From the NCBI GenBank assembly GCA_021234155.1, contig JAJEKV010000008.1:12816448-12880447 (forward strand): 64,000 nt of DNA, in the 5' to 3' direction. The position numbers and the translations under genes are program-made. The notes below the pieces were generated by a model. That model was not told the origin of the DNA, searched no databases, and saw nothing but the letters and a program-made list of their open reading frames with translations. The DNA is from Isoetes taiwanensis (taxonomy: Eukaryota; Streptophyta; Lycopodiopsida; Isoetales; Isoetaceae). This document shows, piece after piece, positions 34,190 through 45,748 of the stretch. Numbering within the stretch: position 1 is the first letter of the stretch; every line of letters begins with the position of its first letter.

Positions 34190-35027
34190 CAACTGAGGAT
34201 GGTAAGATATGCTCATCCAAAGCTTCATCTGGATAGTGCTGAAAAAGTCCTTTCACAATGCAGTTATGAACTTTGGGTTCTGATCAAAGACTATGGCTCT
34301 AAGCTTTCCATGGAGTCTAATCATCTCTCATATAAACAATAAGAATATCTAATGCGGTATCGGTGGTTCTACATAGCATAAAGTGTGCCATCTTTGATAA
34401 CTTATCCACCACCACCACCACTAAGGCATCATGGCCCCTTGGAGTTCGTGGGTGTCCCATTATAAAAGTCCATTGTTATAGCTTCCCACTTGGCATCCGA
34501 GATGCCTAAAGGTTACAACTCGCCTAGAATCCTTCGTTGCTTTGCCTTCGTCTCTTGGCGAGAACTAACCATGCATGATATAGTTGGTGATGTATTTCTT
34601 CAATATTGCGTAAAAATAGCTATTTTTAACCTTAAAATAGGATTTCATGAAGGACACATGTCGGCCATGGGGCTATTGTGCATGTTATGAAGGATAAGCT
34701 TCCCCCCTCGGCGACTACGGCACACAAAAGCTTTTTCTTTAAGGTAGGGATTTACCTTCATATGTGATTTTGAAGGTGTCTCTCTCCTTGTCCATCCTTG
34801 TTTCTTTGAACAAAGCTAGCCCCGAGCTTCATGAACTCTCAATCAAAAAAAAAGGTTACGATTGACAAGGGATTTTTCTCAAGCTGAGCATCGTAACTCT
34901 CATGCTAATGCCAAGCAAAGACTCGAAGCTTCATGAACTCTTCAATCAGAAAAAGATTTATGCTTATTTAACATTATATCAAATGAAGGATGGAGGAATT
35001 GGAAGGCTTTTGTTCGATCCTTATAGA

Positions 35028-35350
35028 ATAGAATGGAATAGTTTTTTTAACGTCCACGGAGACCAATAGGTCATGGGACCCATACAATGGGCTAGTACAA
35101 TCATTACTACTAGGATTAAAAAACCCTTGCCTCGAAAGGTTTTCAAGGGAAAAACCTTTGCAGGAATGATGATACTAGACAAGCAGAGATAATGACTAAC
35201 GAGGGGCTCGGTGAATTGCGACGTTTATCTAGAACCTCAAGTATGTATAATGCCAAGTCATGCACAGATGGTGCTTTCACGGAAGTTGTGGGCGTGTATA
35301 AATAATCAGTTATTGCCTTACTAGTACGGAAACAAAGGATAAGCAATCCA
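35028..35350 (-). mobile_element. LINE 3' end (LINE-A/C type)
   Basis: On the minus strand a C-terminal coding trace (FRTSKAITDYLYTP, ALYILEVLD, 35,346-35,143) is followed by a stop, a 3' UTR with GGGTCCCATGACC, then GGACGTTAAAAAAACTATTCC and a short (TATTC)n tail at about 35,028-35,050. The same order and sequence is found at 46,500-46,860. The rest of the LINE is missing. Confidence 0.6.
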
Positions 35351-36490
35351 AGTGTTTAAGTATTTGAAACAACTAGAGAGTTTTTTCAAATCTTTGCAAA
35401 GGCCCTGATGTTTTGTAGCTTTGGTCGAACATGTACCGCATAGAAAAATGGAGTATGGATAAGTGTTGAAAATCAAATAGTAGCTTCATCAACCTCTCAC
35501 TCTCCTTGATAGTACATGGATCGGACATACAAAGTAAATTCATGGCTTGCAAGACTAGTAAGATGGATAAGGCATATAATCCATTTGAAATATGATTCTT
35601 TGCTAGTACTAAAATAGATATAGCTTGTGTACAAGACATTTACAACTTAAACAAATAAGGAGCTCCTTTTTGGATTATAGATGTGTCCTTCAAGGGTTGC
35701 AAAATGGAAGAACAAATGCAAGGGTGAAATAAATAAGAGTAGAAAATAGACGCTTCAAAAGTGCAAAAGCAAGAAAAATCCATCAATAGTTAATATCACA
35801 ACCCAAATTGCGATTCCATTGAGATGTTTCTCCAAAGATCCAATGCTCCAAGTGGTAAAAATGAATGGTTACAATCCATATCCCGAATGACATTTATACT
35901 GGAACCAAGATGGAAAGACCATCTAAAATGATGGGGGAACCAATAATGCCTAAACCAATGCAAACCTACCTCTGAATCAAACTTCAGGAACACTAGAAGC
36001 AAATCAAATTGTAGGAAGAAAATGACCTATGTCGTTTTTTCACAAGCAAAAAAAATAAGTAGAACGGCATAGCCTTCAGAAGCCGCAAGGAAGCGACTTG
36101 ACTGTCGTGGGTTGAAAATTATTTCCATTTAAGGGTTCGAAATGTGTTCATATCAATAGTTATCTCAAATGTGGCTGCAACATGGACACTCTAAAGCTGC
36201 TTCAAAGTCAACTCATGTTTGTGCAAACATGTGAATACTAGAGAGATTATATTAAAAAAATAACTAATATTACTACTAGGAGATGATCCTTTTCCAACTC
36301 CAAAAATCTCGGGCTTGGAAAGATTGATGTCCATCTTGAGGAAAAAAATGCATGTTTATTTACAGTACTAAAACTCCAAATCGAAACTTGCATGTGGGAA
36401 AATGTTTGTGACTAGGCTCTAATGTTTGCTATGATTTAAAAAACAATCCCCCTTTGCCTGCGCCCTTTGCTTTTGCCTCCCTACACCGCC
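35351..36490. other. No gene recognised
   Basis: Two 60-90-codon minus-strand frames (35,639-35,373 and 36,002-35,796) lack recognisable motifs. One could be further LINE debris. Confidence 0.35.
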
Positions 36491-36498
36491 CCCACCAC

Positions 36499-36583
36499 CT
36501 ACCTACCTGCCTACCCACCTACCTACCTACCTACCTATCTATCTATCTATCTATCTATCTATCCATCCATCCATCCATCCATC
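36499..36583 (+). repeat. CTAC/CTAT/CATC tetranucleotide microsatellite
   Basis: Consecutive blocks of CTAC, CTAT and CCAT units, about 85 bp in all, with sharp boundaries between the variants. Confidence 0.95.
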
Positions 36584-36589
36584 TAATAT

Positions 36590-37980
36590 TGGTTTTGAAC
36601 TTTTGCGGGTTTCAAACCGACCGATCCCGGAAATGGGCACATATACTTGTATACTTTTACAAATCTGTCTAGTAATTGATTAATATTAAACTGCAAATTC
36701 TAATCTTTAGAGGTAGACTTCCTGGAATCCAGGAATCCACTTGGATGGAGTCAAAATAATCAACAGAAACTAAAATAATGATTCATAAATCTAATCAACC
36801 CATCTAAAAAATCTTGTTTATGCATTGCCTTGATGTTTGTGGTGCTTAAGCATAAAAATTAATTTTAAAATGGCACAATAAGTACAAATTTCTAGGGACT
36901 TAAACACCTCTAACATGAGCCATGTTTGAATCCAAAGGGGAATTACAGCCAAATGTGTGGATAGCACGTAGATACACGACACTTTAGCAAGGAATGCAAT
37001 GATGCACACTTATAGAATGTTATTTATTTCCAAACTATGCCCCCCTTTGAAATACTCCACATGTAAATTTTTTATAAATGATCCTTGCCATTGTCATGTT
37101 GAAGGATATGCCTTTTTACCTAGTTTTTTATTAGTTCTCTAATTATTGTAGATATTGTGCATGTAGAATCCCACCAGAATGGAAAAGAAACTATATTTTA
37201 TTGCAATAAATATTACTGTTTACACTTTTCAAAGGCATTGATTTGCATAAGCCAGCGAGGAATGTCTATCGGTCATCCAGAGCCACTTGTTAAATTTGCA
37301 CAGAGCTTTGATGCAAAGTCATGTCCAGCGGTAATTTCAACTTCAAACTCATTTTAGCAATTGACCATGTTGACTAGTTTGTTATGCATTTGTACTTTAG
37401 TAGTTTAGTATGCTCAAAAAATTAATGCTGAAGCCATGTATTCACTGGCATGATCCAAACATAATCGAGGACGAACATAATCGAGGACGGCATGAGTGTT
37501 ACTTTCACACAGCATGAACAATTAATGTATGAGTCTGTGGAGCCAAAAGCATGATACCAAGGAGACATGTGTCCCAGAAAATGGAGCAGAAAAAGATTCA
37601 AAACAACGTTTTTGGGAAACTGTTTGGTAAACCATATTCTAACTTAAGACTGTCAAGGAAATGAGAGTATTTCGCGTTGGACCACTATGCAACATTAGAA
37701 GCTTTAGAAGCTCGTTCAATTGGAAAGTATGTATTAATCTTGATTAAGCGTAGCAAGCTCCACGTGCACCAAACAAACCATGGGAGCACTGACTTAGAAA
37801 ATTATCATCGATATTGTTGTTGCTAGATTTCGACGTGTTCAATTCCAAGAACGTGTTCTTGTCCTAATGATTACACAAAATATACTCATAGTTGTTTGCA
37901 ATGGAAATAATTTGTTTGTCTTTAATATTATTGTGCTTCTTAGTAATTAATATTTAGGCCCAGTAAGTTTACCTATGTTT
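36590..37980. other. No gene recognised
   Basis: AT-rich sequence with only 60-70-codon frames and no motif. A small direct duplication ATAATCGAGGACG is seen at about 37,460-37,490. Confidence 0.4.
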
Positions 37981-37983
37981 GCT

Positions 37984-38239
37984 TCCGAAGGGCCCAAATT
38001 TTTTTTTAATATAACAACTAACACACAACTACCATTAATATTATTAACACAGACCATTGCATCCAACACATTTAAATTAAAATCCCCCTTGAAACCCCTT
38101 TGGTTTAGGTGCATATTCACCAAACCAAAGGGGGTTTTAGGGGGATTTAAATTTAAAACCATTGAATGTAATGGTTTATATTAATTAATATTCATGGTAG
38201 TTATTTGTTGGAAAAAAATTTTTGGGCCCTTCGGGCCCT
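37984..38239. mobile_element. MITE copy 1: complete foldback element
   Basis: The two halves are near-complementary over about 115 bp each, joined at GGTGCATATTCACC. The ends carry GAAGGGCCCAAATTT and AATTTTTGGGCCCTTC. It has no coding capacity. The sequence from the left end to the centre recurs at 54,622, so this is a dispersed family. Superfamily not assignable. The terminal GGGCCCGAAGGGCCC is itself partly palindromic. Confidence 0.8.
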
Positions 38240-38244
38240 AACGA

Positions 38245-41225
38245 ATAGAACACGAACTTAAATTAGCAAATAAACACATATTGCATGAAATTTGTTTGAA
38301 TATGTTGTTGAACCAATAGTTGTTTTTCATTCAATAAATATTAGCAAGGTTTGTTATTAACAGAAAAAACATATGAGATTCCAGAGAATGACATGTTCCA
38401 TTGGAAGCATTGATTTCGCTGCCTCTGTCAAATAATGTAGATTGTATTAAATTACACATGAATAAGCAAGTGTTTGTTGCCTTCAATAACATGCATTTGG
38501 TGTTGTAGAAACTTTGAGGGCCTTTCTTTGCTCTAGAGCGAAGCCTTTGCAAGGTTAATATTTAGCAAAATGCGTGCAAACTTTTTCGACTTTGTTTCCA
38601 ATACTCCTTCACATACGCCTTGGTTTATGCATAGATGAGATAGAGATGTAAGTGGACTTGATTCACCAAAGCGCCTTGCTAATGTTGAAACTTCGGTCGG
38701 TGTCATAAAATAATTTGAACATGTGGCAAAGTAGGGTAGAACTAAGGACATACCATATGATCCAACTTTGGACCTGCTTTGCTAGATCGCCATACATTAT
38801 TTCTTCAGAACTATGAAAGAATCAGCTAGAGTCCTGGGTTTGAATTTGAATATATTCAATGCACACATACATAGCAAATAGCTATCACATCTTCAACATA
38901 TCTCCTCATGTGCTAAACCTTTAAACCATTTGTATGCTCAAATTCAAGCAAGAGTACTGGCCGAGGAGATAAGAGGTTATACAATTCGGATAGGGAATGA
39001 TGATGGCCATGCATACGCAACAATAGATTCTCCAAGCGTTGCGGACCCAACAACTCAAACAATGACCACTAATGCTTCTTTGCAAAAGCTGCTATTTCGA
39101 TGAGATACGGTCCTATATAATTTGGACATGTTAAATTAAGCGCTTCACTCGTTACGTTGAATTAATCAATCCAAAACTCAAAAAGAAGTAGGCTTCATGT
39201 TGGGCATGGAAACCAAAGAATGAAGCAAGGTTTAGGTTTAAAGCCTCTTACGGTCGAAACCATCGCTATATGTTTTAAGCTCGCCATTTAGAAGCTGCCC
39301 AAGACTTCAAAAGCGGTGTACGGAGGATACGGACCGAGGTTTCTCCCCTTAGCTATGCCCATTCGAGTAAAAAGACTTCGAAGCTCCTTGAAGCGTGGAG
39401 GAAAAAAAAGCGCAACTAAAATTGAGACCAGCGGCTATGATAAAAATCGATGATGTCGCATCCTCCATCCAGACCAACCACAATTTAGGCACGCGCCACG
39501 AGCTCGAATTTGGCGGCTTTCATGCACGTTTTTTTGGATTTTTACTGTCAAAGCGGTGAAATTTTTTTTTGTATGGCAAGCGTAAAGGCACAATTGGGCA
39601 ATATTTTTGTCATAGAAGGTCAACTACAAGACATACTTCGTCATTTGAAGGCTAGGAATAGAGAAATGCAGGTCATTTTTCTTGCTATATATCTTTATAA
39701 ATTTTAAACATTTGTATTATTATTGATTATAAATCTATAATATCTCTATCTGATAGCGGTATACATGATACAATTACACATCTCAAATTTCAATGATCCC
39801 CATCCGTTTTTTAACCTCTTATACATTATAGTTATAGATGCACCATTAACAATCAAGTACCAACGACAACCTAAATTTATGCTAAATTGCTAATTCAAGA
39901 AAATTAGATGCCTAAATCTCGCCAATAATTGAATTTTTTTTTTTTCTTGGAATCTTGATGCCCATTTAGCCACACCCACCTAAGATCGAGGAGATTGAGT
40001 TCTTGGCTTCTTGCTTGTCTTTGCTTGAGAAATCACAATGTGAATCTATGCTACAAAGGGATGGTTGTGGCTTGGACTATTTGTAGAGATGAAAATGGAG
40101 GCGATGTGACAATTGGTGGGATAGTTTTCGGCATTGATGAAATTATAGCAATGTTGTATGGTCATTCACGGAAGCCACGGCCTCTTGTGAGAGAGGTTTT
40201 CTCGAATCAAAAGCGCTATTAAGAATGCTATAAGATCGAGCATGAACTTAGAAACTCTTGATGCCACAATGTGTATCATTGTGGAATGAACCATTTGAAA
40301 GCATAGATTGGCAAACATGTTACGCAGTTGGTATGAAGCGAAGCAAAGGGAGGAATCCCACTTGAATAAGTTTTTGTGATTGATTCTAAACTTTAAACTA
40401 TTATTTTTATTTCAGTAGTATCTATGTAAGAACTGGTTTTATGTATCTATCTATGTTTTTGAGGGAAAAAACTGGTTTCTGTCATTTTAAATTTTTTTAT
40501 TGCATTTGAAAGGCTTGAATTTAAGAACTTCTTGTCACGCGAAAGTTGTAAAATTATTTTGCGGCCCCCTCGGAAAATTAAGAGGCGGAACCGTCAAATT
40601 CAAATTGACCTTGCCCTCTACTCTGACTCTTCACGTCACGGGCCCTCTTAGTAAAACCCGCGAAAGGGTCGGCCTTGCCTCGAACCCTAAAATATGCCCT
40701 TTCGACTCCTGCATGCAAAGGGAGGGTTGTACATATATTTTTCTTGTACATCTAGAGAAATACATGGGTGCTAACCATTAAAAAAGAGCAAAAAATCAAT
40801 GCAGCAGGTATGCGCACTCTAGAAATACTTATTAGTACACTCCATCAGATACATTCACCAAATCATAGCAAAACCATAGGAAAAAACAGTATAAAAATAC
40901 AAAAGAAACCCCCTGTTATTGTGCTACATATTCATTGTCAAATACGATATCGAGAAATTAATTTTTTATATATACATAGGAATGCATAACTCTTACTTTA
41001 ATCGATAATGTGCTCTTTGCTCAGATGACAAATTGCATTGAGAAATTTAAGTTGGCAATCTTAGATGCATTTATAGAATATGACATTTGATTCAGATACT
41101 ATGCTTTAAATATTAGGCGACAAATATCTTTATGGTCTTTCTGAGTTAAAATTCAATTATGAGACCAAAATGTTTTGCTTTCGGACAAAAATGTAATTGA
41201 TACGAAGTGATTATATATTGTGGCC
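38245..41225. other. No gene recognised
   Basis: About 3 kb without convincing coding. Frames up to 93 codons (40,500-40,781) or 75 codons (39,995-40,222) are unsupported by motifs or context. Sequence is AT-rich with a GC-richer block at 40,560-40,700. Confidence 0.4.
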
Positions 41226-41227
41226 AA

Positions 41228-41632
41228 TTACATTTTGTCATAGTTAATGACATCTTTGAGAAGACTATGATCTTCCATAATCAACTCTATAGGAAGAGTT
41301 CCAATTCCATCTGCAATGGCAAACATCATTTGCCTCATTTGCTCCCTGAACTCCTTCTTGTCAATTAGGCCATTTCCATCAGCATCAAATGTGTTGAATG
41401 CAGAATCATAGATTTTTTTCAAATCATCATCTGATTTGGAAATAGGGACGCTAGATCGTCTCGGGAGGGAGAGCAAAAGGCGATGTAGATCTGCAAACAT
41501 TTCCGTTTTAGAAAGCACACCATCTTTGTTGACATCTAATTGCTGGAATCTAGAATCTGCAGCAATGGTAAATGCTTTCTCATCAAGAGCAAATCGTCTG
41601 ACTGCACAACCATCGACTAACACCACTGCCAT
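41228..41632 (-). CDS. EF-hand calcium-binding protein, intronless, 134 residues
   Basis: I choose the Met at 41,632 (MAVVLVDGCAVRRF) because plant relatives of this small two-EF-hand family begin there and a TATA box sits 117 bp upstream. EF-hand 1 lies at about residues 28-56 with loop DVNKDGVLSKTE, EF-hand 2 at about 75-103 with loop DADGNGLIDKKE. Both loops have acidic residues at positions 1, 3 and 12 and Gly at 6, so both should bind calcium. A conserved helical tail follows (MMFAIADGIGTLPIELIMED). Relatives are small cytosolic or nuclear calcium sensors with no enzyme domain. The reading frame stays open 225 codons upstream of this Met through the repeat field; I regard that as chance or, less likely, an N-terminal extension. 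Confidence 0.85.
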   Translation of the reverse strand: MAVVLVDGCAVRRFALDEKAFTIAADSRFQQLDVNKDGVLSKTEMFADLHRLLLSLPRRSSVPISKSDDDLKKIYDSAFNTFDADGNGLIDKKEFREQMRQMMFAIADGIGTLPIELIMEDHSLLKDVINYDKM

Positions 41633-41746
41633 TGTTACAAACTTCAACCAACTATGCTGATGAACGTAAAGATGTATAAGGGAAAATGTTGCTATTGATG
41701 AATTCAATATGTCCTTGGTGATTTGCGGGATTGTAAGCAAAGGAGA

Positions 41747-41759
41747 TGTATATATAAGG
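41747..41759 (-). promoter_or_regulatory. Putative TATA box of the EF-hand gene
   Basis: Minus strand CCTTATATATACA, about 117 bp before the start codon. It would give a 5' leader of roughly 85-90 nt. Confidence 0.5.
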
Positions 41760-41804
41760 TCTATGGTGGAGCGGCAGCCACCAGCTGCAAGGCTACTAAG
41801 AAAC

Positions 41805-42240
41805 ACACATAGTTCATGGGCATGTTGACAAGCTTGGCTTTCTAAAAGCCTGTGGAAATATGGAGCCCAACCACTAAAGCTGGCATCCCGTCTGGCCGAC
41901 ATATGTAAGAACATTCCATCAAATGTGCATAATTCATGGGCATGTTGACAAGCTTGGCTTTCTAAAAGCATGTGGGACCCTAGGAGCCAACGAGCAAAGC
42001 ATATTTGGCATTTTGCATTCCGCCTGGCCGACAGATGTAAGAATATTCCACCATATGTGCATGAAGAATATTCCACAAAAATATGCATGATCATATGGTT
42101 TGTTTGACAAGCGGGACATGTGGCATTCCCTCTGGCCGACAGATTTATGGGCCGGTGACAAACTTGACTTTCTAAAAGCCTATGGAACCATGGAAACCGA
42201 CCATTAAAGCATATTTGCCTGGCCGACAGATAATCGGCCG
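41805..42240 (-). repeat. Tandem repeats upstream of the EF-hand gene
   Basis: GACAAGCTTGGCTTTCTAAA occurs at 41,827 and 41,947, exactly 120 bp apart, with a diverged third copy near 42,157. The units also share CTGGCCGACAGATGTAAGAA-like boxes (at about 41,890, 42,010, 42,130 and 42,222). The unit length is divisible by three, so the minus-strand frame survives and shows repeated LSARRNA and LLESQACQHAHELC peptides. A promoter or enhancer role is a guess. Confidence 0.75.
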
Positions 42241-42244
42241 CATA

Positions 42245-42789
42245 TAATTTGTGCCCTTTCCTGGAAAGACGTTTGCATTTGAAGAGCCTAACCCTAATGC
42301 CTCTCAAAGGTTTTCCTTCTATGTTGCAGGCTCCTTCCTATTTCTTGGATCAAGCCAGGTCACAACAACATCATCAGTTTTCATTGCCACATGCTGCTTC
42401 TGGAATCGATTTGCTATCTTCCAGCGGCTTTTTCCGCTGTCCCAAGTATCGATTTTGTGTTTCCAAGAACAAGATTTGCTCTGCTTCAGTTTTGATTCAA
42501 GGTTCGCCAAGAAACTTTAAGCTTGCTTCATATTTGCAGCATCTTCATCTTGTATGGCCAGTTCAGTCTCTGCAATCTTTGTCTCAAACTACCACTTCAA
42601 TCTACTGTCAATCTTTGAGATGCTCGGACAAATGTTTCCGCATAGATTGATTTACCATCTCCGTCTGTCTCCAGGGCTTTGATTTTGCAGTTGGGTGCAC
42701 AAGTGTTCTCTAACATCGGTGCATTTTCTGGAGCTTTGAAGGTCTGCAGCCTCAAGGGCTAATACATCAGTGAGTTTTTACTATAAAGA
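42245..42789 (-). other. Possible continuation of the kinase pseudogene
   Basis: On the minus strand below the kinase stop, interrupted frames read ALEAADLQSSRKCTD, CPSISKIDSRLK, FETKIAETELAIQDEDAA and FLANLESKLKQSKS. They look coiled-coil-like but are broken by several stops. Plus-strand frames of 89-133 codons overlap. Neither is assigned. Confidence 0.25.
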
Positions 42790-43325
42790 TTAGGCTTCAA
42801 ACAGTTTGAGAGAGTAGATCTTTCTTTTTAAGTGTTCCAGAACAGAACAGATAGTCTCAAAATCTGGTCTTTCTCCAGGACTGTGTACCCAAATAATCCT
42901 GAATTAGCTTTTCAAGCACTTTAGGGCATCGGGTTGAGGTACAAAAGGCCTTGTAATCCTTGGTGAATTCAATAGCTCCCCTGTCAAGATCTCTGAACTC
43001 ATGATACCAAATGAATACATATTCATTTTATATGTGTATCTATTTTCCACATAATGTCGCTGGTCCCATATATCCCGGTTTCCTTGCGTCCTGTCATATT
43101 GGTAGTGTTGCTTTGTATCGCGGGATTATTGATAATCCAAAATCAGCAATCTTGACTATAACATATCAAGGGATCTTATTTGTATTGACAAGCACGTTAT
43201 GTAATTTCACACCCCGGTGCAATATCCCGCGTGAGTGTAGATGGGATATGGCTTTGGCAATTTGTAATATGATGCTGTTAATAGGGAAAAGGGGAATGTT
43301 TTTGTTTGTTCTGCAGGGACTCTTC
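42790..43325 (-). pseudogene. Protein kinase C-lobe pseudogene
   Basis: On the minus strand the catalytic-loop region reads ISHLHSRGILHRGVKLHNVLV (43,205-43,240). The HRD aspartate, essential for phosphotransfer, is replaced by Gly. The Mg-binding DFG follows in VKIADFGLS (about 43,136). Then come fragments equivalent to the activation segment (GYMGPAT), the subdomain IX YSFGIM-SEILTGE motif and SPGERPDFETICSVLEHLK (subdomain XI), ending at a TAA (42,792-42,790). Stops near IP-YV and PI-QD break the frame. Only the C-lobe is present; the N-lobe with the Lys and Gly-loop is not found upstream. The motif style fits plant tyrosine-kinase-like kinases. Confidence 0.75.
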
Positions 43326-43332
43326 TTTCTTG

Positions 43333-43670
43333 AATAAGCTTTTCTAGATCACTTTTTGATTTTTCCTTTCTAAGCTTTTCTATATCATTTTTCCATCAGA
43401 GTTGTCTTTGCTCTTTCCCCATGGCCATTCTTTTTCAATAAGATCACTTTTCATCAATTCTGCCTCATTTTAGATTGCATTTTTTTTTTTTGCACTTTAC
43501 AGTATCCTATCATCTGTAAATAAGCTTTCCGAGATCACTTCTTGATTTTTCCTTTCTAAGCTTTTCTATCCACAGTGGCCATTCTTTTTGAATAAGATCA
43601 CGTTCCATCAATTCTGTCTCATTTTAGATTGCATTTTTTTTTTGCACTTTACTGTATCCTACCATCTGTA
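43333..43670. repeat. Two-copy tandem repeat, about 185-bp period
   Basis: ATAAGCTTTTCTAGATCACTT...TTTTTCCTTTCTAAGC recurs about 185 bp later, as do CCATTCTTTTT-AATAAGATCAC and CATTTTAGATTGCATTTTTTTT. The second unit is shorter and lacks part of the first. Confidence 0.8.
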
Positions 43671-43695
43671 GGGCTGCTTTTTTAATCCCCGCTCC

Positions 43696-45710
43696 TTGAC
43701 TTACATCATCTTGGGTAAACTCCTTTATTGCCATGACACAGCACAGGCATTTGAAACCATTCATCCTTATAAACATGGCCTTGGCAAATACCAACGAATC
43801 AGGGCATGTCCTAACACTTTTACCACTAAACCTGAGACTCTTGAAGTTACAACAATCCCTTGGACTAACCGTACCCTTCCAATTCCTTATTTTCTAATCC
43901 AATGGTGTTTCAAAGTAAAGAAAAACTCCTGAAATTCGATCCTCTTAAAATTCCGGAAGAGTTGGCTGTTTTTCCAGCGTCAATTCCAATACCAGGGTGC
44001 GGCCTTGTTTGGGGCTTCGTTTCATGCGCTTAATTGATTCTACCAAATTCCCCTTTTCTTTGAGAAGAGTATAAGTTGCCGCAATTTCACGAGGTACGGA
44101 TCAGTGCCTTATTGCAGGTTCTCTGTTTTATAGACACAAACTTCTAATCGTAACAAATTTTATCCTTGTATTCAAACCTTCAACTTAAGAAATGCGGCTC
44201 CTGCTGTCAAGATTTTTTCTTTTTTTTCTGATAGGGCCAGGCTATTAGGCTTATGTTCTGCCTTACAAGTTGATGTGCACGTGGTAGTTTCAGTTTAAAG
44301 ACCCTCATTTGCACATTCCAAAACCAACGAGAAACTGTGAAACCTGCACAGATCAGAGCAAATCCACATTTGGGTTGTGTTTTGTTGTGGTTAAAGAGAT
44401 TAAAAAGGGCTCCTCAGCTCACTCATACCCTTGAAGCAGCAGGTCTGTTAACTTTGGTGCTACTCAACTCGGGGTCAAAGCACGAGAATGGTCTTCATTT
44501 ATCCAAGGACTAGCCTGCCACCGTCATTGATTAACCAAAATTTTTGCTGCACAAAATGGTGCAGATACAGATTGCAAATACCACTTGATCAACAGAGTAG
44601 GGCAGTCAGATTGTAAATACCACTTGATCAACAGAATAGGGCAGTTACTCTCTCCAGACTCTTTGATTATGATTGTTTCCAAGCTATGAGTTTGATAGGT
44701 TCTGGGAATGTTTATTCGATGCTGTGAGACTAATCTCATTAAAGTAAAATCTGAGACCATATAGTTTATTGGCTTCGTTTCCTGTGTTTTTTTCTAAAAT
44801 CACATTATGGTCAAAGCTATATGCGAAAGCAAAAGGACTGAAACTAGAGGCATGACACTTGCTACATCTTGAGTTAACAGATAGGCCACATATGATATGA
44901 AGACCTCTAGCAAGCCATGATGTTGTGTTTCTAGTCTTATTTTTCAAGATGGCTATATGTTCTTGCTTAGGGCTACATTTCAATTCATGGGAAGCTACTG
45001 ATTCTGCTGTGGTTTTCAGAAATTATGCTCTGAACCTTTTGATTGTCCTTCCATCAATGCAAAAAAACTAAATTTTTTTTTAAAACCCTGCAATATCATG
45101 GAACTCAACTAATTGCACTCAGTATTAGCATCATGCACTTTTTGATACATTTAATCATATTTCTGGGCCATGTTAGATTTTAAATGCACATGTTTATTAT
45201 TTTTGCAAGGTTTAGAACACTGCCATGACTTCATCAACAAAAATGATTTTCTTGGGAAGCCCAACAAATCCATGCCAAATGATCTACATTTGGGTTGATG
45301 CCAGTGTTAAACCTGTTTACGTCACATGTAAACAAATGTAAATATATTTTTTGGAAATTGTCAAGACAAGCACATATGTAAGGAGCCCTTGTACTAGATA
45401 ACATCATTTGTCCATGTTTTCATCTTTTATTTTGGGCCATTACTATCGAGCGAAATATTAGCTCTCGGAAAAGGGGGTTGGATTCCAAAAGCGGGGAGCC
45501 TAATAGGCCATGCACAAAATTATCTATTTATTATTATACGGAAATCAATTTTATTTAATGATCTTTGCGTGGTAGAGATGGCGGGTTAGTTTGGTTTTCA
45601 ACTTCAGTGCACGAATTCGAACCCGCCTTTTAACATTTTTTTACTTGGAGGTGTATTCGACTCACACAATACTTTTTGGGCGTATTTGACTCACATAATT
45701 TACGTGCGAA
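43696..45710. other. Unassigned; short possible coding traces
   Basis: A minus-strand frame of about 45 codons (44,100-43,965: EIAATYTLLKEKGNLVESIK...LTLEKQPTLPEF) reads like protein and might be a lost upstream exon of the kinase gene. A 99-codon minus frame (44,983-44,684) is not recognised. A 36-bp unit (GATTG-AAATACCACTTGATC) is duplicated at 44,574-44,645. Confidence 0.3.
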
Positions 45711-45714
45711 TCTA

Positions 45715-45748
45715 CAAGTCGAATACCCTATTTTTGGTATTCGACTTG
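45715..45748. repeat. Perfect 13-bp hairpin
   Basis: CAAGTCGAATACC, 8-base loop CTATTTTT, GGTATTCGACTTG. Variants of GTATTCGACT occur on both sides (45,652, 45,682, 45,770), so it may be part of a larger decayed foldback element. Confidence 0.7.

Larger units (their letters stand above)
32680..34760 (-). pseudogene. Ty3/Gypsy integrase, interrupted by a retrocopy
   Basis: The minus strand from 34,760 reads LHNMHNSPMADMC (H2C2 finger segment, about 34,670), AKRRRQ/KQRRILGEL, then DAKWEAITMDFIMGHPRTPRGHDA (first catalytic Asp, about 34,450-34,500), VVVDKLSKMAHFMLC (about 34,390), VFDQNPKFITAL (second Asp region, about 34,280) and SYHPQLDVQI (about 34,190). After the insertion it resumes at 32,815 with LEHMLNYIWNKQFKWGSFIHLVEF. 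These are the successive landmarks of Gypsy integrase. The usual TDGQTE motif is split by the insertion. RT and protease are not found upstream, where LINE and AT-rich sequence appears, so it is a fragment. Confidence 0.8.

Noticed and set aside
40500-40781. 93-codon frame
   Set aside because: No motif, no context, and composition like the surrounding non-coding DNA.
41633-42307. N-terminal 225 codons of a 359-codon frame upstream of the EF-hand protein
   Set aside because: Relatives start at the internal Met and a TATA box lies in between. The open frame is explained by a 120-bp repeat with a period divisible by three. Kept as a finding, not as coding.
45565-45635. Sequence with GGTAGAG and TTCGAACCCGCC resembling a tRNA or SINE head
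   Set aside because: The stems do not close and no second copy is seen in the window.
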